This document shows, in pieces, positions 18,670 through 28,307 of a DNA stretch of 64,000 bases. The notes under the pieces were generated by a model. That model searched no databases. It had not been told where the DNA came from and saw only the letters and a program-made list of their open reading frames with translations. Source of the DNA: Agarivorans albus (GTDB taxonomy: Bacteria > Pseudomonadota > Gammaproteobacteria > Enterobacterales > Celerinatantimonadaceae); assembly GCF_019670105.1 (NCBI RefSeq), contig NZ_AP023032.1, positions 933,501 to 997,500 on the forward strand. Direction: 5' to 3'. The position numbers and the translations under genes were made by a program. Every line of letters starts with the position of its first letter. The first letter of the stretch is position 1.

Positions 18670-19848
18670 TCAAACCCCAAGTGTAGGTGGAAGGTGGCCT
18701 CGGCCAGTTTTTTCTTTGCTGGCCACAATCAACATATACATGCTGGTACTAGCCAAGACTAACGCGATATATAAGGGCAGTTTAAGCGCCAAGCTTTGAG
18801 CGGATTCTGCCAGCAATGGGCCGCTTATCGAGCCGATGCTATAGCTAATTAGCATTAATTCGGTGATGGCGACAATTTTCTCCGCTGGCACATTTACACA
18901 AGCTTGAGATATCGCGATTGGGTAAATAGAAAATGCCGCCGCTCCTAATACAAATAAGCTTACTGACAAGGCTAACCAGGAGTTAGCCATGGCTATTGCC
19001 AAAGCTGCTAGTACACCTATGGCTGCTGCGAAAGCTTGTAGCAAGGTTTTGTTTAATCGTGCCGATAAATAGCTACTTAAGGGCTGTACCAACATTCCAC
19101 CAAGCACTAAGCTTGCCATTAACACTCCTACCTTGTTGCTCCACTGAGTTGAGCTACTTAAATAGCTGGGCATTAGCCCGTAGATTGGGCCCAGCACCAA
19201 ACCGGATACAATGCAGCCGATAAAAGCTGGCTTACTTAAGCTTGAAAGCTCCTTGATAGACACAGCGCTATGTAAAACCGGATGGGGTTTGGCAGTGCGC
19301 GCAAACAGAGGCGCCAAAATAGCTAAAGCCAGCAGAGTCGCAATGCTTAAAAAGGGCACTAAGCCCGCGGTTCCGATTGGCTCAATTAACAACTGACCAA
19401 CGGCGCTGCCAGCATAAAGAGTCAGCATGTAAATACCTAAGCGAGCGGCTCGTTGTTTGTCGTCATCCACGAGTAAAAGCCAAGATTCAACCACCACAAA
19501 AATACCTGCGGTTGCCACACCAGCCACTAGGCGCAGGGCTAGCCAAGCGCTCGCATAGCGAAGCAAGAACATCAATAAAACTGTGGTGAGCAATGCTAAC
19601 AAACAAAGGATGAAGGCCATCCGATGGCCAATAGCTGCGATTAAGCGTTGCGCTTGTAAGGCGCCGAGTAACAAACCTGTGTAATACGCACTGGCCAACC
19701 ATGCACTTAACGACAGTGGAAGCGCTAAGGCTGTTAATGCCAGTGGTAATAGGCTCATGAGGTAGCCTGAGGCTACCGCAAATAAGCCCAAGCCTAACAA
19801 TGGGCTAAGGATCCCTGAGCTGGGCTGGTGTGCAGAATTGTTTAACAT
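18670..19848 (-). CDS. MFS transporter, YcaD-like
   Basis: 392-residue major facilitator with twelve predicted helices, resembling the YcaD/YfkF branch (AVASGYLMSLLPLAL at helix 1, LGLYMLTLYAGSAVGQL-like helix 5, GPLLAESAQ late). The frame is open to 19890, where TTG would be the start; ATG at 19848 is preferred because it begins MLNNSAHQ just before the first helix. The substrate is unknown. It converges on the SDR gene and could export a related metabolite, which is only a positional argument. Confidence 0.85.
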   Translation of the reverse strand: MLNNSAHQPSSGILSPLLGLGLFAVASGYLMSLLPLALTALALPLSLSAWLASAYYTGLLLGALQAQRLIAAIGHRMAFILCLLALLTTVLLMFLLRYASAWLALRLVAGVATAGIFVVVESWLLLVDDDKQRAARLGIYMLTLYAGSAVGQLLIEPIGTAGLVPFLSIATLLALAILAPLFARTAKPHPVLHSAVSIKELSSLSKPAFIGCIVSGLVLGPIYGLMPSYLSSSTQWSNKVGVLMASLVLGGMLVQPLSSYLSARLNKTLLQAFAAAIGVLAALAIAMANSWLALSVSLFVLGAAAFSIYPIAISQACVNVPAEKIVAITELMLISYSIGSISGPLLAESAQSLALKLPLYIALVLASTSMYMLIVASKEKTGRGHLPPTLGV

Positions 19849-20166
19849 GGCGTACCTACAAACACGATTAATAGACAGTGCTTTATCCAAAGCCGCGCGA
19901 TAATGTCAGTAAGTTCGCTTACGTTGAAACAAAGAATATTTATGGTAACGATAAGAAAGTTTTACTCGGTAGGGGAATAACGCATTTTTACTTTAAGCTA
20001 TTGTTTGTTAATGGTTATTTTTTTGTATGGTTTTTACTAGCTGTGAAATAGATTGACGAAAGTAGGTTTTTTTAGCACATTTAAATGGCGAAAAAAGCTC
20101 AGCTTAGCTAACTTTTTGTCGCGCAATATAGCCTGTTATATTTTTAGTTAAATTAGGTTGCCAGCG

Positions 20167-20340
20167 ATGAGATTTTCAAGATTTGATGATATTGATGAGT
20201 GGGAAGACGAAGACAAAGCCGCTCAGATTAAACACGCTAAAAAAGCCAAAAATAGTTCGCGTACTCGGCGCAGAATAGACGAGTATCATGAGCAAAAACA
20301 GTTGGCTTCGTATTTAACGGATTTCAGCTCATTTTCTTAA
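20167..20340 (+). CDS. Small acidic/basic protein, PA3496-like
   Basis: 57-residue protein with an acidic N-terminal half (FDDIDEWEDEDK) and a basic helix containing SRTRRRIDEYHEQKQLASYL. This arrangement recalls the PA3496 family of small putative envelope-integrity proteins, which end in RRRIE..LEEKRL. The reading frame is open from a TTG three codons earlier, but ATG is the better start. A terminator follows within 60 bp. Family assignment is tentative. Confidence 0.55.
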   Translation: MRFSRFDDIDEWEDEDKAAQIKHAKKAKNSSRTRRRIDEYHEQKQLASYLTDFSSFS

Positions 20341-20397
20341 ATACGATTAATGGTGAGACAGCTAAGCTAGCTCAGCTAAGTGCCTAGCAATAAAAAG

Positions 20398-20423
20398 AAA
20401 ACGCCACTGCAGAGCGGCGTTTT
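20398..20423. terminator. Bidirectional terminator
   Basis: 8-bp stem AAAACGCC/GGCGTTTT (20398-20405 with 20416-20423), extended inside by CT/AG, with A and T runs on both flanks. It lies between convergent genes and can serve both. Confidence 0.85.
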
Positions 20424-20432
20424 TGTTTGTGC

Positions 20433-20783
20433 TTAGGCGTCGTCTGCGGCCAGTTGTTTGGCCAAAGTAAATGCTTCGATTTCTTCGCCTACTAAGTTTT
20501 CATCTAAGTCTATGGCCACCAATACTTTGTCTTCATCAAGGCTTGGTAACCATTCTTCAAAAAACTCTTCAAGTTTAACGGCTACTGGCTGATAGCTCGC
20601 CCAATCTTCAATACATAAAGCTTGCGCATTTGCTTGTTTAGAAAATAGCGGCATTACGTCGGTGGCTTCAAATTCGATGGAATCCACCACTACAAATTCA
20701 TCATCGGCGCTAAGCACCCAAAGCTCCCCTGCAGCAATTACTGCTTGGCTAAAGGCTGATAGATTTGTTTCTGAAGTAGACAT
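20433..20783 (-). CDS. DUF2750 family protein
   Basis: 116-residue cytoplasmic acidic protein. The frame is open further upstream, but ATG at 20783 has CGGAGC eight bases before it and begins MSTSETNLS. The body shows the DUF2750 pattern: GELWVLSADDEFVVVDS, VMPLFSKQANAQALCIEDW, YQPVAVKLEEFFEEWLPSL, and a final block starting DKVLVAIDLD. No activity is known for the family. It ends just before the shared terminator and follows the helicase gene by 70 bp. Confidence 0.8.
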   Translation of the reverse strand: MSTSETNLSAFSQAVIAAGELWVLSADDEFVVVDSIEFEATDVMPLFSKQANAQALCIEDWASYQPVAVKLEEFFEEWLPSLDEDKVLVAIDLDENLVGEEIEAFTLAKQLAADDA

Positions 20784-20853
20784 GTTTTGCTCCGATTTAA
20801 GTAATACTGGATCCTTGCCCATTGTTGGCAATTAGGCAATGTTTATCGATGAA

Positions 20854-22077
20854 TTATTTGTGTCGCTTGTTATTGCCTAAAGCGCGTTGTCGGGCTTTAC
20901 GTTTTTGCACTGAGCGCGAATTACGTTTGTTAGAGGGTGCGGGCTGGCTTAAATCGGGCTCAAAGCCAGGATACCATTGCTGAGGTAATCGGCGGTCGAG
21001 TTGGGCTTCTAAGTCATGCAGTAAGTGTTCGTCGTCAACACTCAACAATGTGATGGCAATGCCGCTTTGCCCAGCGCGACCAGTACGGCCAATGCGGTGG
21101 GTATAGTCTTCGTTTTTGTAAGGTAGCTCTAGGTTGATAACACAGGGCATATTTTCGATATCTATCCCCCGAGCCGCTACATCAGTTGCGACTAAGAGGC
21201 GTATTTCGGAAGCCTTAAATTTAACTAAATTTTGTTCGCGGGCGGCTTGGCTTAAGTCTCCATGTAAAGCTGCGGCACTTATACCTTGTTGAATTAGCTG
21301 TTTAACCAGTTTATCCACGCCTTGTTTGGTGCGGCAAAATACCAAGGCTTGCTGCCAACTGGCTTTTTTAGCTAATTGGCAAAGCAATGCGGCTTTTTTA
21401 TCTTGGTCCACGTTGTAAACGCGTTCTTCTATTTTTACTGCCTTGCTATGAGCTTTGGCAATATCTAGTTGTTTGGCTTGGTTTAACCAAGGTTTAGCAA
21501 AGCGGTAAATACTCTCATCTAACGTAGCTGAGAACAGCATGGTTTGGCGCAGCTGTGGTAAGTACTTGAATAGGGCTCTTAATTCATCTTTAAAGCCAAG
21601 GTCGAGCATGCGATCGGCTTCGTCTAATACCAAATGTTGTAAGTGCTTTAAGTCACAGGAGCCACGCTTTAGGTGATCTAAAATTCGGCCAGGAGTCGCC
21701 ACCACTATGTTGCAGGCTTGCTTAAGAGCTAATTGCTGCTTTTCTATACTCACACCTCCATACACCAATGCACAATTAAACTCGCAGCCTTTAGCGTAAT
21801 TTTCTAGGTTTTGGTGCACTTGCTGAGCCAACTCACGAGTAGGTGTGATGATTAAGGCTTGGATATGGTGAGTACGCTTTTGCTGGCTAAGGGCTTGCAA
21901 AATAGGCAAGCAAAACGCTGCGGTTTTGCCGGTGCCGGTTTGGGCACAGGCCATTAAATCATGGCCAGCCAACGCTAGAGGGATGGCTTGCTGTTGAATC
22001 TCGCTAGCTTGTTGATAGCCCAAAGCGCTAAGGTTTTTAAGTAAGTTAGGGTTGAGAGGCAGTTGGTTAAATGTCAT
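20854..22077 (-). CDS. rhlE: DEAD-box ATP-dependent RNA helicase
   Basis: 407-residue DEAD-box helicase of the RhlE group, which remodels RNA during ribosome assembly and mRNA turnover. All motifs are visible: Q motif ending QQQAIPLAL, Walker A AQTGTGKT, PTRELAQQ, TPGRILDHL, DEAD in VLDEADRMLDLGF, SAT in LFSATL, and HRIGRTGRAG. The tail is short and basic (KRNSRSVQKRKARQRAL), consistent with RNA binding. It is a housekeeping-type gene, monocistronic or joined to the DUF2750 gene. Confidence 0.93.
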   Translation of the reverse strand: MTFNQLPLNPNLLKNLSALGYQQASEIQQQAIPLALAGHDLMACAQTGTGKTAAFCLPILQALSQQKRTHHIQALIITPTRELAQQVHQNLENYAKGCEFNCALVYGGVSIEKQQLALKQACNIVVATPGRILDHLKRGSCDLKHLQHLVLDEADRMLDLGFKDELRALFKYLPQLRQTMLFSATLDESIYRFAKPWLNQAKQLDIAKAHSKAVKIEERVYNVDQDKKAALLCQLAKKASWQQALVFCRTKQGVDKLVKQLIQQGISAAALHGDLSQAAREQNLVKFKASEIRLLVATDVAARGIDIENMPCVINLELPYKNEDYTHRIGRTGRAGQSGIAITLLSVDDEHLLHDLEAQLDRRLPQQWYPGFEPDLSQPAPSNKRNSRSVQKRKARQRALGNNKRHK

Positions 22078-22267
22078 TGGTTCTTAAAACACGCTGATTG
22101 AGGCTGAGTTAAGTATACCTAATCGCTCACAAAGCTACTGGCTTTTGTTTTTATTGGCTTTTTTGTCACTTATTGGCTGGGACTCGCTAACGCGAGATTT
22201 TCTATTTGAGACTACACTATAACTACACCTAGCCAGAGGGTTAGCAAACGAATAGTGAAGGAACCTT

Positions 22268-23503
22268 ATGTCGCTCAAATGGCTAGTCTTGCTAATTGTC
22301 TCTTTAAGTTTAAGTTGTGTTGCCCAGCCGCTTAGAGTGTCTTTACTGTTAACACCCAAGCAACGCGATAGTTTTCATTTTGTATTTGAGGCCTTTACTC
22401 AAGAAACTGGCATTCATATTCAAACGATTATTCGCAGTGATGAAGACTATAAAAGCGAGATCGATAAGTGGCTTAAAGGGGGAGAAAACTCACCCGATGT
22501 GCTGCACTGGCAAGCTTCTGAACGCTTGTTTCAGTTTTCTCGTAAGGGCCTGATAAGGCCAATTAATCATCTTTGGCAAGAGTTAAAACTTGCTGATAGT
22601 TTTGCCCATTTACAAAGTGGAGTGAGTGAAGAAGGGCAGGTATATGCCTTGCCTTTTGCTTATTATCACTGGGGTATTTTTTATCGAAAATCACTTATCG
22701 ATAAACATGGTGGCCCGCAACGTTTTTGGGAAGATTTTGTTCGTCAATGCGAACAGCTTAAACAAGCTGGTATTACCCCCATTGGTATTGGTACCAAAAA
22801 CTATTGGCCAGCCGCAGCTTGGTTTGATCATTTAAACCTGAGAATAAACGACCTTAGCTTTCACCAGCAATTACTTCGAGGGGAAGTCTCTTTTTATGAT
22901 CCTCGATTAACACCAGTCTATGAACAATGGGCCTCGTTAATCAAACTCGGCTTCTTTAATGCTGATCATCATGATTACGCATGGGATGAAGTATTACCCA
23001 TTTTTTACCGAGAACGGATAGCATTTTTGTTGTTAGGTAATTTTGTAGCCACCAAGTGGCCAGCTAAGTTGGAAGACGATATTGGATTTATGCCATTTCC
23101 GGTGCTGTATGATCTACCCACCTATGAGGTGGCTCCCACCGATGTGTTTATGATTGCTCAACACACCAAGAAGGTGTACCAAGCTGAAGAGTTTATAAAG
23201 TATATGGCAAGGGCAGAAGTACAAGCCCAAATAGCTGAAGGCTTAGGCTATATACCTGCTTCTACTGCGTCAGAAGTGAGTAGTGATAGTTTAGTGAGTG
23301 AAGGTGCGAGTATGCTAAAGGAATCTATCGGCGTATCGCAGTATTTTGATCGCGATACCATTCCTGCGTTTGAACAAATCGCGGTAAAGGCTTTTACTCG
23401 GTTTTTAGACGATGCTGATATACCGCGCTTAAAGCGCGATTTAGAGCAGGCAAGGCAGTTTGCATTTAAGCTTTCTGCAAGCCTTCCCAAGGCTAAGCTG
23501 TAA
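22268..23503 (+). CDS. Orphan family-1 extracellular sugar-binding protein
   Basis: 411-residue periplasmic solute-binding protein of family 1 (SBP_bac_1), the type that binds oligosaccharides for ABC importers. It has a signal peptide ending at SCVAQP, then ETGIHIQTI, SPDVLHW, YALPFAYYHWGIFYRKSLID and FIKYMARAEVQAQIAEGLGYIPAS, all characteristic. No permease or ATPase gene is adjacent, so it may deliver ligand to a sensor or chemoreceptor or to a transporter elsewhere. The ATG has AAGGAA upstream. Confidence 0.85.
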   Translation: MSLKWLVLLIVSLSLSCVAQPLRVSLLLTPKQRDSFHFVFEAFTQETGIHIQTIIRSDEDYKSEIDKWLKGGENSPDVLHWQASERLFQFSRKGLIRPINHLWQELKLADSFAHLQSGVSEEGQVYALPFAYYHWGIFYRKSLIDKHGGPQRFWEDFVRQCEQLKQAGITPIGIGTKNYWPAAAWFDHLNLRINDLSFHQQLLRGEVSFYDPRLTPVYEQWASLIKLGFFNADHHDYAWDEVLPIFYRERIAFLLLGNFVATKWPAKLEDDIGFMPFPVLYDLPTYEVAPTDVFMIAQHTKKVYQAEEFIKYMARAEVQAQIAEGLGYIPASTASEVSSDSLVSEGASMLKESIGVSQYFDRDTIPAFEQIAVKAFTRFLDDADIPRLKRDLEQARQFAFKLSASLPKAKL

Positions 23504-23621
23504 ACAATTATTTCCAACTCTCACCTTAAGGATTTTACGTTTAGGTGCTTTTAATTTGACCTTGCTTTGCTGTAGCCTGATTGCGACTTTTTGAGAAAGC
23601 CTTAACGGAATCATAGGCTTA

Positions 23622-24389
23622 ATGCTAGCTAAAAGGGATTTTTTGCTAATGAGGGTCTTATTGTTGCTTGGGCTTTGCTTGTTGCTGAATACTGCAATGG
23701 CTGAGTCAAGAGCGACTTGGCGAGTAGCCTATTCAACAAAGCAACATCTACTGAGCCACGACATTATGAACTTGTTGGTTAAAGAAGCTCGGGTGGAAAG
23801 TGTCAATTATTATTTGCCGTTTGCTAGGCGTTTGCGCAGTTTGCAGCTTGGCCAAGTGGACATAACCGCAGGTTTAATTAAAACTGAGCAGCGTGAACAA
23901 GATATCTACTTCTTAGAGCCCGCTTACTTAAGCACTGCTCGTCATTATTTCGTTATACGTAAAAGTGAACTACGAAGCTTAAACCAGTATTCAGATCTTT
24001 ATCCCATGCGGGTAGGCATTAAGCTTGGGGCTAAGCATTTCGCGCGCTTCGATCAAGACCACAAACTATATAAAGTGAAGCTAAACAACCAAAGCGAATG
24101 CTTGAAAATGCTTGAACGAAAACGCGTTGATGTATGCTTAGCCGGCGAGACTGGCCGCCATAAAGCCTTGAAGTCTTCCTTGTGGGCTGGAAAATTTAAG
24201 ATTGCTAAGTTTGAAGTGCCTTACGATAGCAAGGTGTATATAGGTATCTCCCGTCAATCAAGCTTATATCAGCAGCGAGAAAAGCTAGAGCACTTGCTTA
24301 ACTATCTTCATTACTCTGGAAAATTGACTTCTACAATTGCTCACTACTATCACTCTCAACAGATCCCTGTTCCCGCAATGACCAACTGA
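23622..24389 (+). CDS. Family-3 periplasmic binding-like protein
   Basis: 255-residue exported protein of the SBP_bac_3 (amino-acid-binding) fold. The signal peptide ends near AMAES; the mature part has the compact pattern VNYYLPFARRLRSLQLGQVDITAG, FLEPAYLSTARHYFVI and VRVGIKLG-type segments seen in stand-alone members common in Shewanella, Vibrio and relatives. Another ATG at 23649 is nine codons inside and has AAAGGGA before it, so it may be the true start. There are no transporter partners. A ligand is not predicted. Confidence 0.78.
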   Translation: MLAKRDFLLMRVLLLLGLCLLLNTAMAESRATWRVAYSTKQHLLSHDIMNLLVKEARVESVNYYLPFARRLRSLQLGQVDITAGLIKTEQREQDIYFLEPAYLSTARHYFVIRKSELRSLNQYSDLYPMRVGIKLGAKHFARFDQDHKLYKVKLNNQSECLKMLERKRVDVCLAGETGRHKALKSSLWAGKFKIAKFEVPYDSKVYIGISRQSSLYQQREKLEHLLNYLHYSGKLTSTIAHYYHSQQIPVPAMTN

Positions 24390-24868
24390 CGGCTTACCAT
24401 GTAAGCTGAAATCGGGAAAATAAACAGGTTAGGCCAATTCTACTTATTTCGGTGTTGAAGCGACTTGCAATAGGCTAACTATTGGCGCGCAGCTTCGCCT
24501 TGAGCTAAGCAAAATTATCTCGCCAGAAACAAGGAGCTAGATTAAATACTGGCTTGCAGAGTTCTCGTCACTTCCTTATCCCGAGTTCAGGTTATGTAAT
24601 AAGTGTATGAGCTGGCTCACAAAATCACCGCTTGTCTCTGTTTTTAAACAATAATTCCCGAGAAAATCATCAATAAGTAGTTTGGTATTACAAATGTTGG
24701 TATGGGAAGGCCAATGCAGGGATTAATCCAACAAAGATTGGAGTAAAACTAACCTGATTTATTTGTGTTATAAGATTACTTATTTTGCGGCTTAGGAGTA
24801 CCAATAACAGGCTGCAGTTTGCTATCGAAAAGAGACAGTACGGTAAACAAAAAATAAGGAAATTGAAC
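24390..24868. other. Intergenic region with a CRP-like site
   Basis: 479 bp with no convincing gene. It holds the CRP-like site at 24606-24621 and the promoter of the carbohydrate-binding gene. An upstream in-frame extension from 24785 has no protein-like character. Confidence 0.5.
24606..24621 (+). promoter_or_regulatory. CRP-like binding site
   Basis: TATGA-N6-TCACA, one mismatch from the CRP consensus TGTGA-N6-TCACA. It is 247 bp upstream of the carbohydrate-binding protein start. The wider block (CTGGCTC and trailing CAAAA) recurs at 42602-42617. Confidence 0.5.
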
Positions 24869-25369
24869 ATGTTAAAACGAGTACTATCGATACTCTGTGG
24901 GTGTGTATGCTCACTGGTAATTAGCCAAGCCGCTATGGCTAAGGTCTTGGTGCTTAATCCTGATTTTGAGCAGGGCTGGTATGGCTGGAAGAAGTCTGGT
25001 TCAACCGCGATTTCAGGCCAAGGGCGCGATGATGAATCGTCTGCCAAAATAACCGGTGAAAGTGGCCGTTTTGAGCAAGAAGTAACTGTGCGACCCAATA
25101 CCGAATATACCTTAGCGGTATTTTTAAAAGGCTCCGGAAAAATAGGGGTGACTGTAACAACCGAAGCCACAGAAGAACAAAAGCGCATTAACAAGTTTCA
25201 AGAGTTCTCCATCCAAACCTATGCCGACGATGATTACCATGGTGATTGGGAAGTAATTGAAGTCGATTTCAACAGCGGTATTAGCGATAAAGTCACCATA
25301 TTTGGTGCTTATCGAAAAGGTGGGCAAGGTCGCTTCGATCGCATTAGAGTAAAGCCTAAGCGTGATTAG
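24869..25369 (+). CDS. Secreted carbohydrate-binding-module protein
   Basis: 166-residue exported protein that is essentially one carbohydrate-binding module. After a signal peptide ending AAMAK come VLNPDFEQGWYGWKKSG, then GRFEQEVTVRPNTEYTLAVFLKGSGK and a closing block starting KVTIFGAYRKGG. This is the jelly-roll CBM4/9-16-like layout found appended to alginate lyases and other seaweed-polysaccharide enzymes. No catalytic domain is attached, so it may act as a free polysaccharide-binding protein. The start chosen has AAGGAAAT directly upstream. A terminator follows. Confidence 0.78.
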   Translation: MLKRVLSILCGCVCSLVISQAAMAKVLVLNPDFEQGWYGWKKSGSTAISGQGRDDESSAKITGESGRFEQEVTVRPNTEYTLAVFLKGSGKIGVTVTTEATEEQKRINKFQEFSIQTYADDDYHGDWEVIEVDFNSGISDKVTIFGAYRKGGQGRFDRIRVKPKRD

Positions 25370-25504
25370 TTTGACTATAGTATCGCGTAGCTAAAGTTAC
25401 TTTGTCGCTTCTTGTAATCCGTTAACTAGCTTTTCAAATATCGATGTTACTGGTTAATAGGTCTCTCTGGACTTTTGCTTGTCCATATTAGTTAAATCTT
25501 AAAG

Positions 25505-25538
25505 AACTACAGCATGTATTTTAGTGCTGTAGTTTTTT
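25505..25538 (+). terminator. Terminator after the carbohydrate-binding gene
   Basis: 10-bp perfect stem AACTACAGCA/TGCTGTAGTT with a 10-nt loop, followed by TTTT. Confidence 0.85.
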
Positions 25539-25650
25539 ACTTTGGTAGTTCTTCTTAGATTTCGCTTGTTCACAAATCCATCAACCTTTTATTGAGTTTT
25601 ATATTATTAAATGTAGGGTGCTAAAAAACTATAAAGCTAAGGATGGGAAA

Positions 25651-27306
25651 GTGAGCATAAGGATTTGGTTTGGGCTAATTTTAAGCCTGTTTGTCGGTAG
25701 TGCAAATGCCGTTGTTGGTGGAGAGCAAGAGGCCGATAAAGATTGGCCAAGTGTGGTTTCGCTGCGATATTTTACTGGGCTTGGAAGCCTTGAGACTCAC
25801 CAATGTGGCGGAGCTTATATCGGCCGGGGTTTGATTGTAAGTGCTGCACACTGTGTAGCTCTTGCTCCTGCAACACGTGCTTATGCTTGTATGGGAGGAA
25901 GTGGCACTGCAGCAAAGAATAATTGTTACCCTCTCGCTAAAAGCGTTATCCATCCTCAATATGTGGCTGGCAGCTATGATAAAGATATTGCTGTTTATCA
26001 AATGGCAAGTTATCCCGAAAACTATCCAGCGGTTCGATTGATTAGTGAAGCTGAAAATCTACAGTTACAAGCAGGAGAAAACTTAAAAATACTAGGCTTG
26101 GGTTCTACAGCCTATGAAAGCTATCAGCCCGCTTATCAGTTGCAAGGGGCTATATCCCCGATAGCAGATATCGATACCTGTAATAACCAAATTGCTGCGG
26201 ATATTCCGCATGCCATCGCAGATGAGGACTTTATCTGTTCTGGAAAGCGGACTAAAGGACCTGCCCCTGGCGATAGTGGAACGCCTGCATTTGTGTTTGT
26301 TGATGGTGAGGAGGTATATGCTGGTTTAGTGTCGCATGGCTATAACTACATGGGGTTATTCACCCGAATAGGCCGCTACTTGGATTGGATTAAGGCGACG
26401 CAACTGGAGTTGCTTGGTCCTCTTGATTTTGCAAAAGAAGAAATCTGGCATATCCAAGATACATATCAAAGCCAGCCTTTAAGCATAAACCTGAAAAATA
26501 ACAGTGATTCGACAATTGAGCTAAGCGATTTTGACGTGGGCTCTGAGCACTTCAGTATTGTTGATACAAATGAATGTAGCGTGCTAGAAGCAAGTGCGAG
26601 TTGTCAGTTGAAGCTGGATGTATTGCTTAACGAAGCTAGTCACGCAGCAGCAGAGCTAACGTTTAGCTTGGCTGATGAAGCCCTCACTATTGATCTCTTA
26701 GTATTACCGCAAATGCCTTCTGAATTGCTAGCTGTATACGATACTCCGTTTGATGTGTGGAATGTTAGTGGATTGCAGCAATGGAGCAGTTTGCTTGAAG
26801 AAGGAATTGCTTTCGAATCTGGTAATGAGCAAGTGCGCCAGTATTTAATAGGCGATATTGAAGGCCCTGGGCAGTTGGCTTTGGATGTTTTCCTTGGCAG
26901 CTATAGTGGCACTGGTTCTTTATCCATAAGTGTTGATGAGCATTCTAAATATCAGTTAAGTGGAGATTGTAAGGCTGAACTAGCAGTCGATATACCCGAA
27001 GGGGTTCACTCGGTTAAAATTGCTTATCAAGCTGATGCAGCTACTACGACTCAGGTTAATACTAACTCCAGTGTGGGTGCAAAAATGAGCCCTAGCGAGA
27101 GGCATTTATATACCCAAATCATGAGACTAGAGTTTGAAGAGGGAGCTAATAAGTCTAGTTCTATAGATTGTGATTTCACCTCAAAATTGGCAGACGAGCT
27201 GGTGAACAACAGCCAACCAGCAGCGGAGTCTGGTGGAGGTAGTATTGGCTTTGCCGGTTTAGCTCTGCTGTCTCTTGCTTGGCTTCGCAGAAAACAATTA
27301 GCGTAA
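25651..27306 (+). CDS. GlyGly-CTERM trypsin-like serine protease
   Basis: 551-residue secreted S1-family protease. GTG at 25651 has AAGGATGGG just before it and directly begins a good signal peptide (cleavage SANA/VVGG); a GTG at 25618 is less convincing. The zymogen-style VVGG start, HQCGGAYIG, catalytic His in SAAHC, Asp in DKDIAVY and Ser in GDSGTP are visible; the last motif replaces the usual GDSGGP. A C-terminal half of beta-rich repeats precedes a GlyGly-CTERM tail: SGGGSIGF, hydrophobic helix, RRKQ. Such tails are cut by rhombosortase and accompany type II secretion. The target is unknown. Confidence 0.9.
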   Translation: MSIRIWFGLILSLFVGSANAVVGGEQEADKDWPSVVSLRYFTGLGSLETHQCGGAYIGRGLIVSAAHCVALAPATRAYACMGGSGTAAKNNCYPLAKSVIHPQYVAGSYDKDIAVYQMASYPENYPAVRLISEAENLQLQAGENLKILGLGSTAYESYQPAYQLQGAISPIADIDTCNNQIAADIPHAIADEDFICSGKRTKGPAPGDSGTPAFVFVDGEEVYAGLVSHGYNYMGLFTRIGRYLDWIKATQLELLGPLDFAKEEIWHIQDTYQSQPLSINLKNNSDSTIELSDFDVGSEHFSIVDTNECSVLEASASCQLKLDVLLNEASHAAAELTFSLADEALTIDLLVLPQMPSELLAVYDTPFDVWNVSGLQQWSSLLEEGIAFESGNEQVRQYLIGDIEGPGQLALDVFLGSYSGTGSLSISVDEHSKYQLSGDCKAELAVDIPEGVHSVKIAYQADAATTTQVNTNSSVGAKMSPSERHLYTQIMRLEFEEGANKSSSIDCDFTSKLADELVNNSQPAAESGGGSIGFAGLALLSLAWLRRKQLA

Positions 27307-27319
27307 TTTCGAACGTCGC

Positions 27320-27601
27320 TTAGCGGCGCTTTAAACTGCCATCGTTACTCGGTGTTGGATTAGGTCGCCAAACATTACGTAAGCGCTGTAAGATGTGCTC
27401 GGGAATCTCTTTTGAGCACTCTAGGTTTATTTGACGACCTCGGCGCATCCCGTAGATTTTGCCTTTAATTGCTTGGGCGCTGCGCTGTACCAGCTTAATT
27501 TCTCGAATAAAATACTCTGGTACTTGTCCCTTACTTACTTCTACTCGAATACCATCTACTTTAATTACAAATTGTGCACTGATCGCTTTTAACATCTTCA
27601 C
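27320..27601 (-). CDS. DUF3634-like small protein
   Basis: 93-residue basic protein with FVIKVDGIRVEVSKGQVP and IPEHILQRLRNVWRPNP segments, matching my recollection of the DUF3634 family of gammaproteobacterial proteins. The usual N-terminal membrane helix is absent or degenerate. It is convergent with the protease gene, with stops 13 bp apart. Function is unknown and the assignment tentative. Confidence 0.55.
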   Translation of the reverse strand: MKMLKAISAQFVIKVDGIRVEVSKGQVPEYFIREIKLVQRSAQAIKGKIYGMRRGRQINLECSKEIPEHILQRLRNVWRPNPTPSNDGSLKRR

Positions 27602-27832
27602 CTACTACTGCTAACTTACCCATCTAGTTAGATTTTTAATCATAAAATAATACGTACTCATTTGCTATTTAGCTTAACTGAACGCGCTAGATACTTTTAC
27701 AAAACCTGAAGTTTGCTTAGCGCATTAATCAAATACTTTCGTTCTGGCTAACTCGAATTTGCAGCTTAGCTAAATTGCTTAGTAAAAGCTTAGTTACTAC
27801 CTTTAAAGCTCTCTTGTTAAAAACTTAGGGTA

Positions 27833-28276
27833 ATGAATATGGGTAATTTAACACGTGGTAAGTCATTTGTTTATTTAGCTTTACTTACAGCAGTACTCTT
27901 TGCTCCGCTGACTTGGGCGCAAACTAAAGCCCCTGAGGGCGCTAGCGTATACATCATTTCTCCTGCTAACGGCGCGGTGGTGAGCAATCCAGTTACGGTG
28001 AGTTTTGGACTTAAGGGGATGGGCGTAGCGCCAGCAGGAATTGATAAGGCTAATACCGGGCATCATCATCTACTGATTGATGTGTCTGAGCTTCCTGCGC
28101 TCGATATGCCCGTTCCAGCCGATGCTCAACATATACACTTTGGTGGCGGACAAACCGAAACCACTATTGAGTTAGCACCGGGTGAACATACCTTACAGTT
28201 GCTGTTAGGTGATATGACCCACATCCCTCATTCTCCGCCAATTCTATCTGAGAAAATAACCATAACCGTGAAATAA
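27833..28276 (+). CDS. DUF4399 exported protein
   Basis: 147-residue exported protein with a signal peptide ending TWAQTK. The domain starts SVYIISPANGAVVSNPVTVSFGL and carries the histidine-rich NTGHHHLLID and AQHIHFGGGQTE segments and DMTHIPH, characteristic of DUF4399. The many conserved His residues suggest metal binding, but the family has no demonstrated role. A second ATG two codons later has better spacing from the AGGG ribosome site. It lies just before the repeat region. Confidence 0.8.
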   Translation: MNMGNLTRGKSFVYLALLTAVLFAPLTWAQTKAPEGASVYIISPANGAVVSNPVTVSFGLKGMGVAPAGIDKANTGHHHLLIDVSELPALDMPVPADAQHIHFGGGQTETTIELAPGEHTLQLLLGDMTHIPHSPPILSEKITITVK

Positions 28277-28307
28277 GCTTGTCACTGATTAGTTAATCAA
28301 GCACAGT

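Noticed and set aside
26230-26290. Loss of protease activity because GDSGGP is GDSGTP
   Set aside because: The catalytic Ser and its GDSG context are kept; a change at the following residue is tolerated in some bacterial S1 proteases, so inactivity cannot be claimed.
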